NCBI GenBank assembly: GCA_021209875.1
Contig: JAGYVD010000006.1
Span: 1,116,001 to 1,180,000, forward strand
Length of the DNA stretch: 64,000 bases
Reading direction: 5' to 3'
From: Rosellinia necatrix
Lineage: Eukaryota; Ascomycota; Sordariomycetes; Xylariales; Xylariaceae
Positions 36,378 to 49,935 of the stretch are shown here, piece after piece. The notes below the pieces were generated by a model. That model saw only the letters and a list, made by a program, of their open reading frames with translations, was not told the origin of the DNA and searched no databases. Positions within the stretch are counted from its first letter, which is position 1, and every line of letters starts with the position of its first letter. Both the position numbers and the translations under genes were made by a program.

Positions 36378-37971
36378 GTCGGCTACAGCAGTACCCCAGC
36401 CCTCTTAAGTATCGAGCGAAGAATGCAAGATAAACGAGATCAGTGTTTACTGCACCCTGGTCGATCAATCCTAGTGCTGGGTCGCTACTGATGAAATTCC
36501 GATATTAAGGTTCGCTATAAGCACCAGGTTGTCGACTTCGTAGTCATGTAACAAACGATAATACAAAGTCGATGGGGGTATAGTAACCAAGCGTCAGAAT
36601 ACCGAAACAGCATTATAGTAAGTCGCCAGGGTCTTATATCACCAGATGCGAGAACTGAGGACTCGGTATAATCTGCCTGATTATGCGACCCGCGGAATTT
36701 CGGGAGCAGATACATCTTACCTACTCCCCATCTACCCAACCCGGCCCACAAGAAACGGCCCTATATAAGAGCAAGAATGTTATTATGGGGATGATGCGCT
36801 CTCTCAATGCCTGATTGAGCTATCTCGCAGCAGTCGTCAGGATTTCACCAGGGACTCGTCACTTCTCTCAGCTGCCACGGAGGAGACGCGACGGGATGGC
36901 CTTCCGGATCGACAGCCTTAAGTACGAAACCGTAAGCTGGTGAGCTACTCTAGCGTTCCGCCGGGTCCATAACACTCAGGGCTGTTGAATGAAACGCCTG
37001 GGGACTTGAGAATCGCACTCGTCTGAGGCGTCACTCCATCTTGTCATGGTGTCGCCCTTGTGCTTCATGTGTGGAATTTGGATCTTGATTAATTTGAATT
37101 GGGAAGAAAAGCGGTCGCAGCGGGGGATAGTGTATACTCATCTACACTACCCAAGTTAAACGACGCAGTATAGACGAAATTGAAACCCTTGTAATGCGAT
37201 TGAGAAGAGGCAGACGCCGTGATTGAGATAGATGAAAATTGCGGAGTTCAGCCGGCTCGGGGTGAAGAGCCCCGAACTCGATTTGGCCTTGATCGTCGGC
37301 CTCAGGGATCCGCACGTTAACCTGCCCAGTTAGTTACTGAAACAGTCCCGTGGCTGACGGAATTCTTTTGGGCTGAGAACATGTGGCGAAGCCAGTGATA
37401 TGACATTGTGATATGACATTATGATAGAGCGGAAAGAAATAAAGATCTACAATCCCGTTTCCCAAACGTGTACTATTAAAACTCACCTGTGTTCCCAGGG
37501 CTTGCCGTAAAAACAGTGTGCTGTAGCGAGGCAAGCCCTGTCACTTGATTCTAGAGGGCCTCAGCTTCGAAGAGGCAACTGGGTCGGTCAGTCTTGATCC
37601 GTACCGCCACTGGAGGAGTGTACAGACCGCCATCCGCGTAGCCTAGCATATCATAGATGAGGTCAGTTTCACCAGCGACAAGCAAGCACATGGATGCTAG
37701 CCTGACTGTGCGACGCCCCCCCCGCCAGTTCCTTTGAGGAGGGCAGCAGCATATCCCGCCAAACCGGCAATGGGCGCCGCAGAACACTACAACATATGCC
37801 TACTATCACTATCTAACCAAACCGAAGCCAGAGAGTGAACTAATGACTTGCAGAAAAAAATTAGGCGTGTGCGCAAAACACACATTGAATATTTTGGAAC
37901 AAAACGCCGCCCTCGCCACCCTGACATTTTATCTCTTCGTCATATATATGCGCCCGATTGGGCAACGCCAT
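36378..37971. other. 1.6-kb intergenic region
   Basis: No gene is recognised. A TATA-like CTATATAAG at about 36761 on the plus strand has no recognisable gene behind it. Open frames below 80 codons show no family features. Confidence 0.4.
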
Positions 37972-38730
37972 CTATATGATGGGAACAACCCGCTTCCACA
38001 AGGCAGACGATAAAAGATCGCTGTTGTCTGGCGCGGTTAGATAAAGCATACCCATCAAGACATATTTCCAAATCAAGACGTTGTGGATCGTCTCTTCATT
38101 GATCTCCCTGCCGCCACGATCCCTCTCGCGTGCTTCTTCCTCTACCCCACTGCCGTCCGTGACAGAATCAGGGGCCAGGAAAGTTCGCGAAGTCTCCGCG
38201 AAACTTCGCCGTTTCCGTCTTCGTTGTTGTTTGTCGCCTGCTGGACCCCTATTAGATAGCAGAGCCTCACGAACATTTTCCAGGATAGCCGATAAGCCCA
38301 GGAGAATCGTACGGATATCCGAATAATTGTAGTAGAGATCGTTTTCGTCTGGCTCGTGGCCTGAAATAAGGCTCAAGGTGATCGTGTGCCTTGCGAGCCT
38401 TTCCTTGAGCCATGCGCTGTGCTGCCACTCTGCGCGTGTCATTTCTTCTTCAGCCTTGTCTTTATAAGAATCATACGTAACCTTGTTCGCTGCGGAATAT
38501 CGCGGTATTTCTTCCTTAAAATCGTCGAGGAGCTGGCTAAGTATTCGGAAGGTCTCAAAATAAGGAGCCAAAACATCGTCACCTCGGCAAGACGATTGTT
38601 GGCCTTGCTCCCAAAACGGACTTTCCATGTCATTACCCGCTGGAGGCACAAACGATTTATGACAGAGGGCGAGTTTTACGTTCAGGAGAGCTAGTATGGT
38701 CATCCTGAGGGACTTTATTCGACACACCAT
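37972..38730 (-). CDS. Hypothetical protein, 252 residues
   Basis: A single open frame of 252 residues with no family that I recognise. It starts with a weakly hydrophobic N-terminus (MTILALLNVKLALCHKSF), which could be a signal segment. A long helical, charged middle follows (FETFRILSQLLDDFKEEI) and then a basic patch, KQQRRRKRR. An acidic and arginine-rich stretch precedes a hydrophobic C-terminus. The start codon lies only 66 bp from the degraded retroelement at 38797, whose target-site duplication begins at 38781. So the promoter was interrupted by the insertion and the gene may be silent or truncated. Its coding sequence is not visibly mutated. Confidence 0.5.
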   Translation of the reverse strand: MVCRIKSLRMTILALLNVKLALCHKSFVPPAGNDMESPFWEQGQQSSCRGDDVLAPYFETFRILSQLLDDFKEEIPRYSAANKVTYDSYKDKAEEEMTRAEWQHSAWLKERLARHTITLSLISGHEPDENDLYYNYSDIRTILLGLSAILENVREALLSNRGPAGDKQQRRRKRRSFAETSRTFLAPDSVTDGSGVEEEARERDRGGREINEETIHNVLIWKYVLMGMLYLTAPDNSDLLSSALWKRVVPII

Positions 38731-38780
38731 ACTCTACCCGCGAAGATCATCTAGCCATTAGTCAAGCTGCATAATTTGTA

Positions 38781-38796
38781 GTAAAATAAAGACTTG
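38781..38796. repeat. Target-site duplication, left, LINE copy 1
   Basis: GTAAAATAAAGACTTG here matches 45217-45232 (GTAAAATAAGGACTCG) at 14 of 16 positions. Both mismatches are transitions. Confidence 0.75.
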
Positions 38797-41700
38797 AATT
38801 AAATTGAAATAAATTAAGTTTAACGTTAGTATAAGGCGTTTAATCATTATTTCGTATACTTTTCTAGAAGTTTAAAACGTAGCAAGCTTTATTTATATAA
38901 TATAAAATATAAATATAATGTTAAATTATGTTTTTATAAGCTTAGCATTATATTATTTATAGTTATTATATTTTAATCCTCTGAGCTTTAAATATATGTT
39001 TTATTTTTAAATTATTAAGTTTTTTAATAGTTTTTATAAACTTAAACGTTTGTTTTTATTTTATAAGTTTAAAATGTTTATTTAAGCAGACTTTTAAATA
39101 ATATTATTTATATAATTTAATTAAATATAATATATTTATAAGTTTTATAAGTTTTATATATATTTTTATTAGTTTAAATATTTAAGTTTATTATTAAATT
39201 TAATTTTATAATATTAAAACTTATAAAATTAAAATTATAACTACTCCGACTTTAGTTTTTAAAGCTTTAAAAATTTATATTTTTAATTTTTTTGCTGTTT
39301 TTTTTTTTTTTTGTCGGCGCTTAAAAACGTTTTTTAATGTAGCACTATTTTTTTAAATTAAAAAACAGATCTTATTAAAATATTTAATTATTTAATAAAA
39401 CTTTTAAAACGTTATAAAGTTTTAAATTAGCTATTGCTAATATTTATATTTATTATAAAAAAACTTTAAGTTTAAATTATATAGCTTTATTAATTAGCTT
39501 TTTTTATTTTGTTTAAAAGCTAGTTTAAATATTTTAAGCTAGTTTTTTTAGCTTATAATTGCTGCTTTATAATAAACTATATATTTTAGCGCTTTTTTTT
39601 AATTTTTTTAAAAATAAAATATATAAAAGTAGTAAATCTCTGCTTTGTAGTAATTAAACTTGTTATAATATTAACTATAGTTTTTATAAGCAGATATAAT
39701 ATTTAAATAATAAACTAGATATTTTTTAAGCAAAATAAATATTTTTAAATATTTACCCGGTTTATAAAAAATTTCCGCGGTTTTTATACCGCTTAAAATA
39801 TTTATATTTTTATTTAATATTTATTTATTAGCTATTTTTTTTATTTAATTTTTAGTTATTATTTTAAGTCCAGCTGCTATAAATATTAATTTAAAATTTT
39901 TAGGTTTTTTTTTTGCACTTTTTTTAGCTAATTTGTCCACGCGTTTATTGCTTTTAATGCTATAATATTTTAAGTTTTATTATAGTTTAATATTTATTTT
40001 GTTTATAATTTTATATATTTATATAAAAACTTATTATAAAGTTATAAGCGCGTTTTTTTAAACGTTTTATATAGTTGTAATATTATTTATATATAACGTA
40101 ATTTTATAACTTATAAAAAAAAGCTTAACAGTTTTTTAAATTGCTTAAAATATTTTTAACGTTTTAATATTAAAAACTATTTTATAAAAATTAAGTTTAG
40201 CGTGTTTTTTAGCAACTATTTTTAGCTTTTTATAAATAACGTATTTATATTTTAATTTATTAAAAGTTTTAAGCTGTTTAAAAAATAATTATATTAAATA
40301 TTAATTTATTAATAAATTATTTTTAAATATTTTTACTGCTTTATTTTTTTAACGTTATTTATAAAGTTTATTTTTAATGTGCTAAAAAATTTTAATATAT
40401 AAAACATTATATATTTAATATTTAATAATAGGCTTGCTATTATTTATAAGTTTATATAAGCTTTTTAAATCTGTTTAGTTTTTTTATTTTATTATATTTA
40501 TTTTAAAGCTATATAAAACGCTAATAAATATATTTTATAAACTATTTTAATTTTAAAAGCTTATTTATTTTTAGCTTGTTTTAAAATAATATCTGCGGTT
40601 AAAATACTGCTAGCAATAAATAGTCTGTTTTTAAAAAATGTTTTTTAAATAAATAATATACTGTATGCTATATAAACTAACGTTTATTAAACAGTTTATA
40701 TATGTTTTTTTAGTTTAATATTAACGTTTTTTTAGCAGCTAAAAACTGTTTTATTTATAAGTTTAATATATTTTTTATATTAGATTTTATTTTTGTAAAA
40801 AAATATTAATATTAATATAGTTTTAATTATTTTATATAAGCCTGCTGCTAATAAGTTTTATAATATAGCTAAAATAGTTTTAATATAATTAGCTATTTTT
40901 ATATTTTTTGCAGCTTTTTTTTTATGTAGCGCTAGAACTTTAAACGTTTATTTAAAAAAATTTTTAGCTAGCATAGCGCTAAAGTTTTTTATAAGTTAAT
41001 AAAATCAGTAATTAAAATTAACGCTATTTTTAAGTTTTTTTAAATTAATAATAAAATTAAATCTAATCTAGTTTTATATAAAATAAATTGTTTTTATTTT
41101 TTAAATATAAATATAATTTTATTTACGCGTTTATATTTAAAAACTTTATTAACTTATTTTTAGTTTTATATATGCTTTATTTTAAAGTTTTTTAATATAA
41201 ATATTATAATATTATTAATATAGCTTTATTAGCTAAAGTATTTTTTATTAATTTATATAAATAAAACATATAAAACATTAATAAAACCAGAAAGCTTTAT
41301 AAAATGCTACAAATAATTTTTATAAAGTCTGTTTTTATATTTTTAAATATATAATAATTGTTTATTTTATTAAAAAGCTTTTAATAATTTAAATTATTAA
41401 TTTAAGCCAGCTTTATTTTATTATTTTATTTATTAATTTATTTTTTAGCAGTATATTAAATGCTTTTTATACGTTTATAATAATTAATATTATAATTATT
41501 TTATTAATTAAAGCTAATTTAATGTTATAAACCAGGCTAACTGTTAAATTAACAGTAGACTTTTTAAATACTGCTTTAGCGTGCTAAAAGCTTATAAAGC
41601 TAGCTTTTAAAACGGTTTATATTATTTTACGCGCTATAAATCTTTTAAGTTTTTTTTTTAAGCAAAATAAAAATATTATTAGTTTTTAAAACTTATATAA

Positions 41701-44700
41701 AATAAAATTTGTTTTGCTTAGTTCTAATAATATAACTATATTAGCTTTTTTTTAAACTTTTAAAAATATGTTATATTTTAAATATTTTTTTATAAGCTGT
41801 TTATAATATTTATTTATAGCTAGTTAAACCGCTGTTAAATATTTAACTATAATTAGGTTTTTTTAATAATATTAAAATACTTTAATTATATATTTATAAG
41901 CTTTTTTATAATAACTATTATATTTTATAATAGCTTATAATTAATTATATTTAATTTAAAAAGCTTTATAAGTTTTAAAAAGCAGTAAGTTTTAAAAATT
42001 TATAAAGTTTAAAAAACAGTAAATTTAAAAATAAATAAGTTGTTTTTAATATTAAATCGCTTTAAAATACTTTAAATAAAATATTTAGCTTTTTTTAACG
42101 TTTATTATAATTTTATTTTTATTTATAAAAAAATACTTTTATTATTTTTTTATTTATATTAATTAACTACTTTTAATAATTTTTATTACTTCTAGCGTTA
42201 TTAATTTTTTTTGCTAGTATATTATTTTAACATGTTTAACTATTATAAAAACCAGCGTTTATTTTTTTTATATTTTCTATGTTTTTAAAAGCTTTAAAAT
42301 CGTTATAAGCTTTAAAATATTTAATTAATTATTATAATATAGTTTTGCTTTTCTGTTTTTTATATTTTAATAATTTATATATTATTTATTATTAAAATTA
42401 TAAATAACTTTACAGCAGCTTTTACTGCTTTTAATATTTTTGCTTTTTAATATTTAATAATATATATACTTTTATATTTATTAAATTTATAAGCTTAAAC
42501 AGCTTTTTTTTTTTAATAAAAACTTTTAGTACTTTTTTTATAAAAACAGGGGGTTTTTTTTATAGCAGTATAATTAGCAGCAGCTTATAATTTAAAAATA
42601 TTTTTAGTTTTTTAGCTATTTAGCTATTAATAAAAAAAATATTTAAAAAAAAAATGTTTAAAATATGTTCTGCTTTATAAATTGTTTTATTTAATTTTTT
42701 TATATAATATATTTTTGTTTTAACTAATTATTTTAAAATGCGCTGCTTATTATATAAAGTTGTAGTTCTAAATTTTTAGTTTAAATATTTTACGTTTAAA
42801 TCGTTTATTATTAAACAGTTTTTAAATAGTTTAAATATTATAACATAATTTATTACTATATTTATATTAAACGTTTTATAATATATAAATAGTTTATAGC
42901 TGTTTATATTAAACTATATTAAATTTTTATAATATATTAAAGCTTTTTATATTATTATAAGTTTTTTATATTTTAATATATATTATTACTTTAAATTAAA
43001 TTTTTTTTTTATATTTTAAATATTTATTAGTTTATAGTTCTTATATTTTTAATAAATTTATGTTTTTTTACGTTTTTATTTATTTATAATTTAATAATTA
43101 TTATTACGTTAATTTTTTATCTTAATATTTTTAAAGCAAAACTAAATAGTTATTTATTTTATATTTAACGTTTTATACTGTTATTTTAATTGTTTTAAAA
43201 GCTTAAGCTGGATTTTTTTACTAATATTGTCTAGTTATAAATCTAAATTATTATTAGTTTTATAAAATAGCTTGTAAAGTTTACCGAGGGTTTTTTTTTT
43301 TATAATTTTAAAAAGGTTTTTTAAAATGCTAATAAGTTTAATTATACTATATTTAGCTAATATATAAGCAGCTAAAACTAATATTTAAAAAAATATAAAA
43401 ATAATTAATAAAAATATTAAAAAGCTATAATAGTAATTTTGTTTTTTATTTTTTTATATTTATTTTTCCGTTATTTTTATTATTACTAGTTATTTTATTT
43501 AATAATATTATAATTAATAAACTAATAGTTTTAATACTAGATTTTTTTATATTTGCTTTAAAAATAAAAAAAATTTAACGCTTATTATTATTGCTTTATT
43601 ATTTAAAACATTTAATTATAGCAGTTTTTTTTTATAACAGCTATAAATAATAAAAAGTTTTATTATTATATTTTTATATTTTATTTTTAAATAGTTTTAA
43701 TTTTAGCTTAAAATAATAAAATAATTTTTTATTAATTTTACGCGGTTTATAAAAACAGTTTTTATAACTAAATAAAAAAGCTGCAGTAGTTAATATATTT
43801 TAAAAATAAAATACACCTGCTGTTATTTATTAGCTTATAAATATTAAAACAAACGCTGCAGTTTTTATAAAATAGTTTTTTAATATAAAATCTAGTTGTA
43901 TAAAATTTTTAACATTTTAAATTATATTAAATAATATATATTTATTTTTTTTTATAAAACAGTTTATTAGTTAAAAAAACAGAATTTTTTACAAGCTTTT
44001 TAAATATAACTACTTATATTATTTCGCCTGTTTAAAAGTTAACTTTTTTTAGCTATATAAGCGTTAATTAAAATATATTTTATTTATATTTTAATTTTAG
44101 CTGTAATTATTTTAAAATAATATTTATAAATATATTAATAAAATAATTAATAATTAATATAAAAATATAAAAACTATATAAACTGTTTATTTTTAAACAG
44201 CTTTATTATATAAATATTAAATATATTTTTAATAATTTTAATATTTAACTTTTAAAAAGCTTATTTTTATTATAAAGTTTATAATTTTAATTATTTAGCC
44301 CGTTTTTATAAATTAAACGTTTTTAATAGCTTTTATAAATAGTTAAAAATTTTAAAATAATATTTTTTAATTATAAAAGCTGTTGATTAATAAAATTTAA
44401 CTGTTTTATTATTAAGCTATATAAAAATATATATATTTTTTTTAAACTTTTAAAAATTTAGCGCTATATTAACGCTATAAATAAATTATCGACTTGTTTT
44501 AATTAATTAATTTAATTTTAAAACAAGCTTAAAATTTAATTTAGTTTTTTATTTTGCTACGTTTATATATATAAATATAGTCGTAATAAATATTAATTAT
44601 TTAAATATTTTTATTTTTGTTTATATATTAACAAGCTTAAAAAAAAATTATAAAATTTTTTTTAAACTATATATATATTAAAACGTTTAAATACTGTTTT

Positions 44701-45216
44701 AATATTTTAACGTAGTTTTTTGCTATTTATTTATAGCTAGTTTAAGCGTTTTTTTAAAAAAACAGACAAAATTATTAAAAATAATTGCTAACGTTATAAT
44801 AACTTTTTATTAAATTTTATTTTTTTAATTAATTTTAATATACTGTTTATTTAATAAGTTTTAAAGCAATATTTTTTAGTTATAAATGTTTTTTCTAGCT
44901 ATTTTTAGCTTTAAAAATAAATAAATCGCTTAAATTTTAGTTTTTTTTAAGTAGTAATAAATTAGCTCGCAACAACATATTAATAATTAAAGCTTTTATA
45001 TAATTAGTTTTAAATATTATAATTAAACGTAATAACGTTATTAAGTTTTATATAATAAACGCAGTTTTATATGTAAACATAGTTTTATATTATTAATCAA
45101 GCTTTTAATATTTTATAAAAATTACGCTAGTTTTTAATGTTATTAAAGATTTAAATAACGTGCTAGCAACGCTATTAACAGTAGCTTGCGCACAGATAAT
45201 AAATAAAAGGAAAGGT
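38797..45216 (-). mobile_element. RIP-degraded non-LTR (LINE) retrotransposon, copy 1
   Basis: A 6.42-kb block of extreme A+T content that is collinear with the reverse complement of 57476-63844 from end to end. The residual C and G sit mainly in AGCT, GCTT and ACGTT contexts, and CA and TG are scarce, which is the RIP pattern. No open frame of useful length survives. There are no terminal inverted or long terminal repeats. One end carries a short-period TTTAA/AATTC tail (near 38797-38820), and the element is flanked by a 16-bp target-site duplication. These point to a non-LTR element read leftwards here. Intact reverse-transcriptase motifs cannot be read after this much mutation, so the class rests on structure. 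Confidence 0.8.
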
Positions 45217-45232
45217 GTAAAATAAGGACTCG
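45217..45232. repeat. Target-site duplication, right, LINE copy 1
   Basis: GTAAAATAAGGACTCG, partner of 38781-38796. The two differ only by G/A and C/T. Confidence 0.75.
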
Positions 45233-45364
45233 GAGGTACGATTGGCTGAGCTGCAGAAGCGCGCCAAACCATACATTGAATCGATCTGGACGGCACATAA
45301 ATTCTACACTTGCTGTAAAGACATTTCCAAGTATGTATACAGCTGTCGATGATCCGAATACAGA

Positions 45365-46733
45365 CTACTCGAGACCGAAATGTGAGCGGGGGAGGTCAGG
45401 TCCGGAGTTGCCTTCAACTTTCTGGGTGGTCTGTGCATTGAGGAAATATAAAATCGAAGCCAATTCGGGACCTTGCCGTGTCTCCGGGAGGCCCCGAGTA
45501 TGCCATCGCTCGTAGCCTGGTATTAAGACAGGCGGGTCGGATAGATCAGTTATTGATGGGAGCTGTCGCCCTGTCATGAAGCTCGCCCAAAACCTGCTGT
45601 GCAGAGCAAGTGTCTTGAAAGCATCCTTGCTTCGAATAGCCTTGGAGGGGAAAATAGCTGGCGGACGGAGCGGCGTTTCGCTGAGAAGCAACCAGGTCAA
45701 ATGATGCTTGTCAGTGCGCTCGACGAGCATGTCTCTCTTCCAGCAAATGCATCTGCCAAAAAAGCTGTGGACCCGATATGACGAGAAAATCCGGAATACG
45801 TCGCTTAAATCCTCGCGCACATTCAACCCTATAGCGCCTAAAGGTGCCGCATAGTGTTGCCACCAAAAAGAGTTAACACGCAAGCGCCCCTCAGATTGTC
45901 GAACCGTTTCGACCGCCTGGCTGAAAGTCAGCGTATAGTTGACGTTAGAATTATTATGGTATTTAGAGAAGGCCCCAACGGTGCCCAGTGTTGGATGCTG
46001 TCGGAATTCGAACTGAGACGTGTGACTGACGATAGTGGGATATCCCGACAATGCGTCGAGTTCCCAAGAATGAGCGCCGGCTGCGGCAGACGCAGCGACA
46101 AGAAAGCCTATTTCGCTATATGCAGGGGCAGCGACAAGATCGCCGGGGGGATAGTCTGCGGTTGCGCTTTTGTGTGGCATACTTTGAAGATCCGAATAGT
46201 CAAGCCCTGCCTCGTAAAGAAACCGAAGCCATGATGCGACCGACGGGTCATCCGACGGCGCTTCTCGGAATTCATGTCTATCGTCGCTGGTGCCTTTTCG
46301 CCTGCTAAACAACCCAAATTCAGATATCGTGAGGATAGGCGTTCGGGCAGTGGAGATTTGGCATAGCTCGTGCCAATCCCACCGTTTGGTTGTGTCGCGC
46401 GACCACCTCCCGATAGCCCTCCGGTTACATTTGCGTGAGCCTCTCCCAGCAGCGATGATGGTTTGATATATTGTGAAAGCAGCGAAAAGAGCGGCTATGA
46501 TACCAGTTGGTGCCGTAAACGCAAATGTTATCGGGTCCCAGTCTTACTCCTCAAAGCGGTCGTCGATTCTTTGCAACAAGAGCCGCAGAAGGCAGTCTGT
46601 GGAGTTTGTGCCCTCGGGACAGTCTAGCGTGTCGGCCATTTCATGTTCTATTCGTGAGAGCAATGATACCCCTGTCCAGAGTCGTTTTGACTGATATCTG
46701 GCCGATGCTCTTTGAAAGATTTGGCGGATATGA
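45365..46733 (-). pseudogene. Membrane-protein-like fungal gene with in-frame stop
   Basis: The minus strand is open from 46546 to 45365 apart from one TAA at 46544-46546. The same frame continues upstream to 46733. The upstream part reads like the same protein (LLSRIEHEMADTL, then LLLQRIDDRFEE). The stop is followed directly by DWDPITFAFTAPTG and a hydrophobic helix (IIAALFAAFTIYQTII). The downstream 390 codons have even composition and no stop, with an unrecognised fungal hypothetical domain. The TAA could come from CAA by a C-to-T change, as RIP would make. A GTAAGA overlaps the stop, so a short intron cannot be excluded. The 3' end lies about 130 bp from LINE copy 1. Confidence 0.55.
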
Positions 46734-47617
46734 TTATAGTGAGATTATGTTGAACGTATCACCGCGCGCTCATAGAGCCAGTACCGAGGGAGAATGGGTA
46801 GACAAATATGAACAACCATATATATATATATCTATATATCCCTACTACGTACCGAATTCGATGCTAAGGTTAAGCATACGTTTGCTATACCTCTAGCTGC
46901 GGCTTCGTACCGAAAGCGACCCGTATTAAGCTCACGCTCCCCCCTAGAATACATGCTATTTACACTGCGCGGTGTGCCCTGTTGGTGATGTAGATAATCA
47001 ACATTCCCGGAATCTTTAGTTATCAGGTAGGTAGTGTTCAGTTACCTTTTGTTAAAGAATACCTAATACGTACCTGTCACCCCAAACAACATGCCCTTAC
47101 GTCGAGTTCAATGTTTAGGTACATATTCGCTTTATTCGTGTTAGTTGTATCCTAGGAGTTGGGTCTGAGGTTGACCACTCATCTGCCCACAGGTAAGCAC
47201 TAAGCAACCTAAGTAGGTATTCAGTTGCAGTGTTCGAAGGTCTTGGCAACTAAATGCTTTATCAATCTCACCGGACGCAACGTGACCTTGACGGTTGATG
47301 AGCATTCGGGGCGTGAAATTGCTACCTGCACTATGAACTTGGATGAAGTAGAAGACCGCTAATTATAAACCGCACGACAGAATTCAGTTTAACCACCTAC
47401 GGATGCACACTAATGTGAACATAGAAAGTAAGCTAGATACTTCAATACAACTTAGAACTCGGGCACCCACACAAACGATGAAGTATATGGGGCAGTTAAC
47501 GCCGGCTCTTCACACAGGGTTCGGCAGCGGGAGATAGAGAAGTATTGTCATCGCATTTGGGTGCAGGGTAGACAGGACGGAATCGAGAGCCTCATCCATA
47601 ATTCCCGCCGTCCGCCC
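46734..47617. other. Intergenic region
   Basis: No gene is seen. A short TA-rich run (tatatatatatctatatat) lies at about 46818. Confidence 0.4.
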
Positions 47618-48456
47618 TTAAGCCGTGAACGGCATCTCTACCCTCCCCGCCGCCACGGACAGCTTGTCGGCCTTCGCGACCTCGAGCGCGTGGATGAGGG
47701 CGGGGTACCAGATGTTGGCCATCTTGGTGTCGCCGGACTGGTTGGGGTGCACGCCATCGCGCAGGTCGCTGCCGCCGCTGAAGCCCGTGTACTGGTCCAC
47801 CACCCAGATCGGCGACTCGGTCTTGTTGAGCCCCTGCGCCCACGCCGGGATGGCGTTGTTCAGGTTCTGGATCGCCGTGTTGTAGCTCCCGAAGCCCATC
47901 GGGATGATCTTGGCGACCTGTGTGTGTGTGGGGTGCGTTAGTCAGTCCTGTCTGTCTGTCTGTCTGTCCGCCCGCCCGCATCTGTTCTTCATGTGAGCTT
48001 TGGACGGCCAGGGCGAGTACTCACGATGATCTTCATATTGGGATTGCTGGTTCTCATCACACCCACTAGCGTGGTAAAGGCAGCGATGATTTGGTCGACC
48101 GGCTTATTCTGCTGGACAATGTCGTTCGTGCCCAAGTGCATCGTGATGACGTCGGCCGGGTTGCTCTGCAGCCAGCCGACGAGCTGCCTATTGTTGGCGA
48201 TGTTGATGGCGAGGAATCCAGAATGTCCCTCGTTGTCACGGTCATATCTCGAGTTCCCGCAGTTGTTCTCGGTCTTCCCCGACCCGACCCAGTTTACGGA
48301 GGCGAACTCGGTGGCCTGCAATTTCTCCCACAGCATGGCTCGCCAGCAGACGATCTCGGTGATCGAGTCACCGAATGGCATATACCGGAGAGTCACATTC
48401 TGGGCGACCGCTGCGCCAGCGAAGAGCAAGGAAGTGAGCAGCTTGAGGGCAACCAT
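47618..48456 (-). CDS. Secreted SGNH/GDSL hydrolase, CE3-like esterase
   Basis: Two exons, 48025-48456 and 47618-47917, with a 107-bp intron (GTGAGT...CACAG), encode 243 residues. A signal peptide of about 18 residues ends in AVAQ. The catalytic serine S31 is in GDSIT, the block III GTND motif is at 109-112 and the Asp/His pair is D198/H201 in DGVHP. The GHSGF segment (78-82) supplies the oxyanion block. This is the compact layout of carbohydrate esterase family 3 acetyl-xylan esterases, so deacetylation of xylan outside the cell is the likely role. A TATA-like element lies about 90 bp upstream. The gene looks intact. Confidence 0.9.
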
Positions 48457-49935
48457 GATGGCGATGGCTGGTAAGAGATTTGTAGTGTCGTGATCGTTGA
48501 ATGGAGTCTTGGGGTCCTCGTTTTAGGGGCACGAATGCCGTGATATATAATCCCATCATGGAACACATTCTTTCGGACATCATTCTGGCAGTAAGTTTAT
48601 GGCATTATTCCAGCGTCTATCGTAGCTAGAGCTCATACACCATGATGAACAAGTTACTCCGGACAGGCGGGGTGTTTGGGTTCGGTGTTGTCGGACACCG
48701 ACAACCTCGCATTAATTTCCGAATAAGGATATTAGGTATCTTCCGTCTTCCGTAGCTGCTGTACAAGGCCATGCGGCGTTGTTATAAACTGAAAGGAGGC
48801 CGTCTCAGTGTTTTGTGGAAGATTGGTCAAGAGGAGCATTCTGGCCCTGGAGTCTTCCGGCCCGCGGGCTGGGAATACAGCCGGAATTGACCCCTGCCCC
48901 TTGATGAGCCGCGGCCAATAAGGTTGAATAAAAAACATTGACATTGCCAGATTGGGTCCTCCGTATAGCCGGGACAGTCCATCCGGTCTCCAAGTTCCTG
49001 GTCGCTGTTTCCGATCGAGAGGGGGGAAGGGTGCATCGCGTGTCTCCCAAAGAACACCACCAGCTTCCATCAAGCCACTGCGATTACGTATCTTCTCGTA
49101 TAACAAACACATTTTTGGTGATCAACTCGCCGAGCAAACCAATGGGAAGTTTCATTGAAGTTTATTAATTGGTGGTCCACCGTCACCGACACGAACCAGG
49201 TTCTCGGACTCATGCGATGTCCGAGGAGCGGACGCGCCGGCACCACACGGCCAGAGATCTGGGCGAATTAAACGCCCAATATGAACACAGCATAAATGCG
49301 CACATGAACTCAAATTCGTGGTCAGTGGCGTTGTCACCCTAAGACAATATATATATATATATAACAGCTAACGCCAAATACCTAGCTAACCAAAGTTGAC
49401 CTGCATGCAATGAACAAATATTGACTAATGCCGCTTCTCTATCTTACCGGCGGTGCTCAGTCTACCTAGGTGCCTAGGTAGGTAAGCAACAGTGTGCGCG
49501 GAGGTATGTACTTGACTTAATACCCCCTTTTTTTTTTAGGTGTGTGGTAGTTATAGAAATAATTACAGGTAGGTACCCACCTAGGTACTAAGGCATCTTG
49601 TTTGGCAGGGACACCCCTATATACGGATTGACAACTACCTCTGTCCAAGTATACTTGATCGCTATCGTTGGCCGCACCTTCTGTAACCATCACGGAATGT
49701 GAAAGTTAGAATATTAGATTTTTCGCATAAACGGATGTTGCACCTCACTAGAACATTATCGATAGTGAGAAGCCGTACCTAGGTATCGTTAGATCTAGGC
49801 GACAACTCCGTAATTCTCTTGCCTGCTCTGTCGTTTGCTTTCCATGTCAACTTAGCCCTCGTTCCCGCCGCCGAGGGTATTACCTAAAGCAATCAAAAGA
49901 CCTACCCCTCGTTCGTGACAGCATACGTCTGCACA
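48457..49935. other. 1.5-kb intergenic region
   Basis: No gene is recognised. It contains a short (AT)n run near 49350 and several CCTAGGTA-type short repeats around 49460-49590. Open frames up to 126 codons (48732-49112, minus) show no family features. Confidence 0.4.
48543..48549 (-). promoter_or_regulatory. TATA-like element of the SGNH esterase
   Basis: The minus strand reads TTATATA about 90 bp upstream of the esterase start codon. Confidence 0.4.

Noticed and set aside
38797..45216. LTR retrotransposon or DNA transposon
   Set aside because: The two ends of the element share neither direct long repeats nor inverted termini by eye, and the flanking duplication is 14-16 bp rather than the 4-6 bp or 2-8 bp usual for those classes.
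47561..48493. Plus-strand frames opposite the SGNH esterase
   Set aside because: Antisense shadows; the minus strand has signal peptide, catalytic residues and a proper intron.
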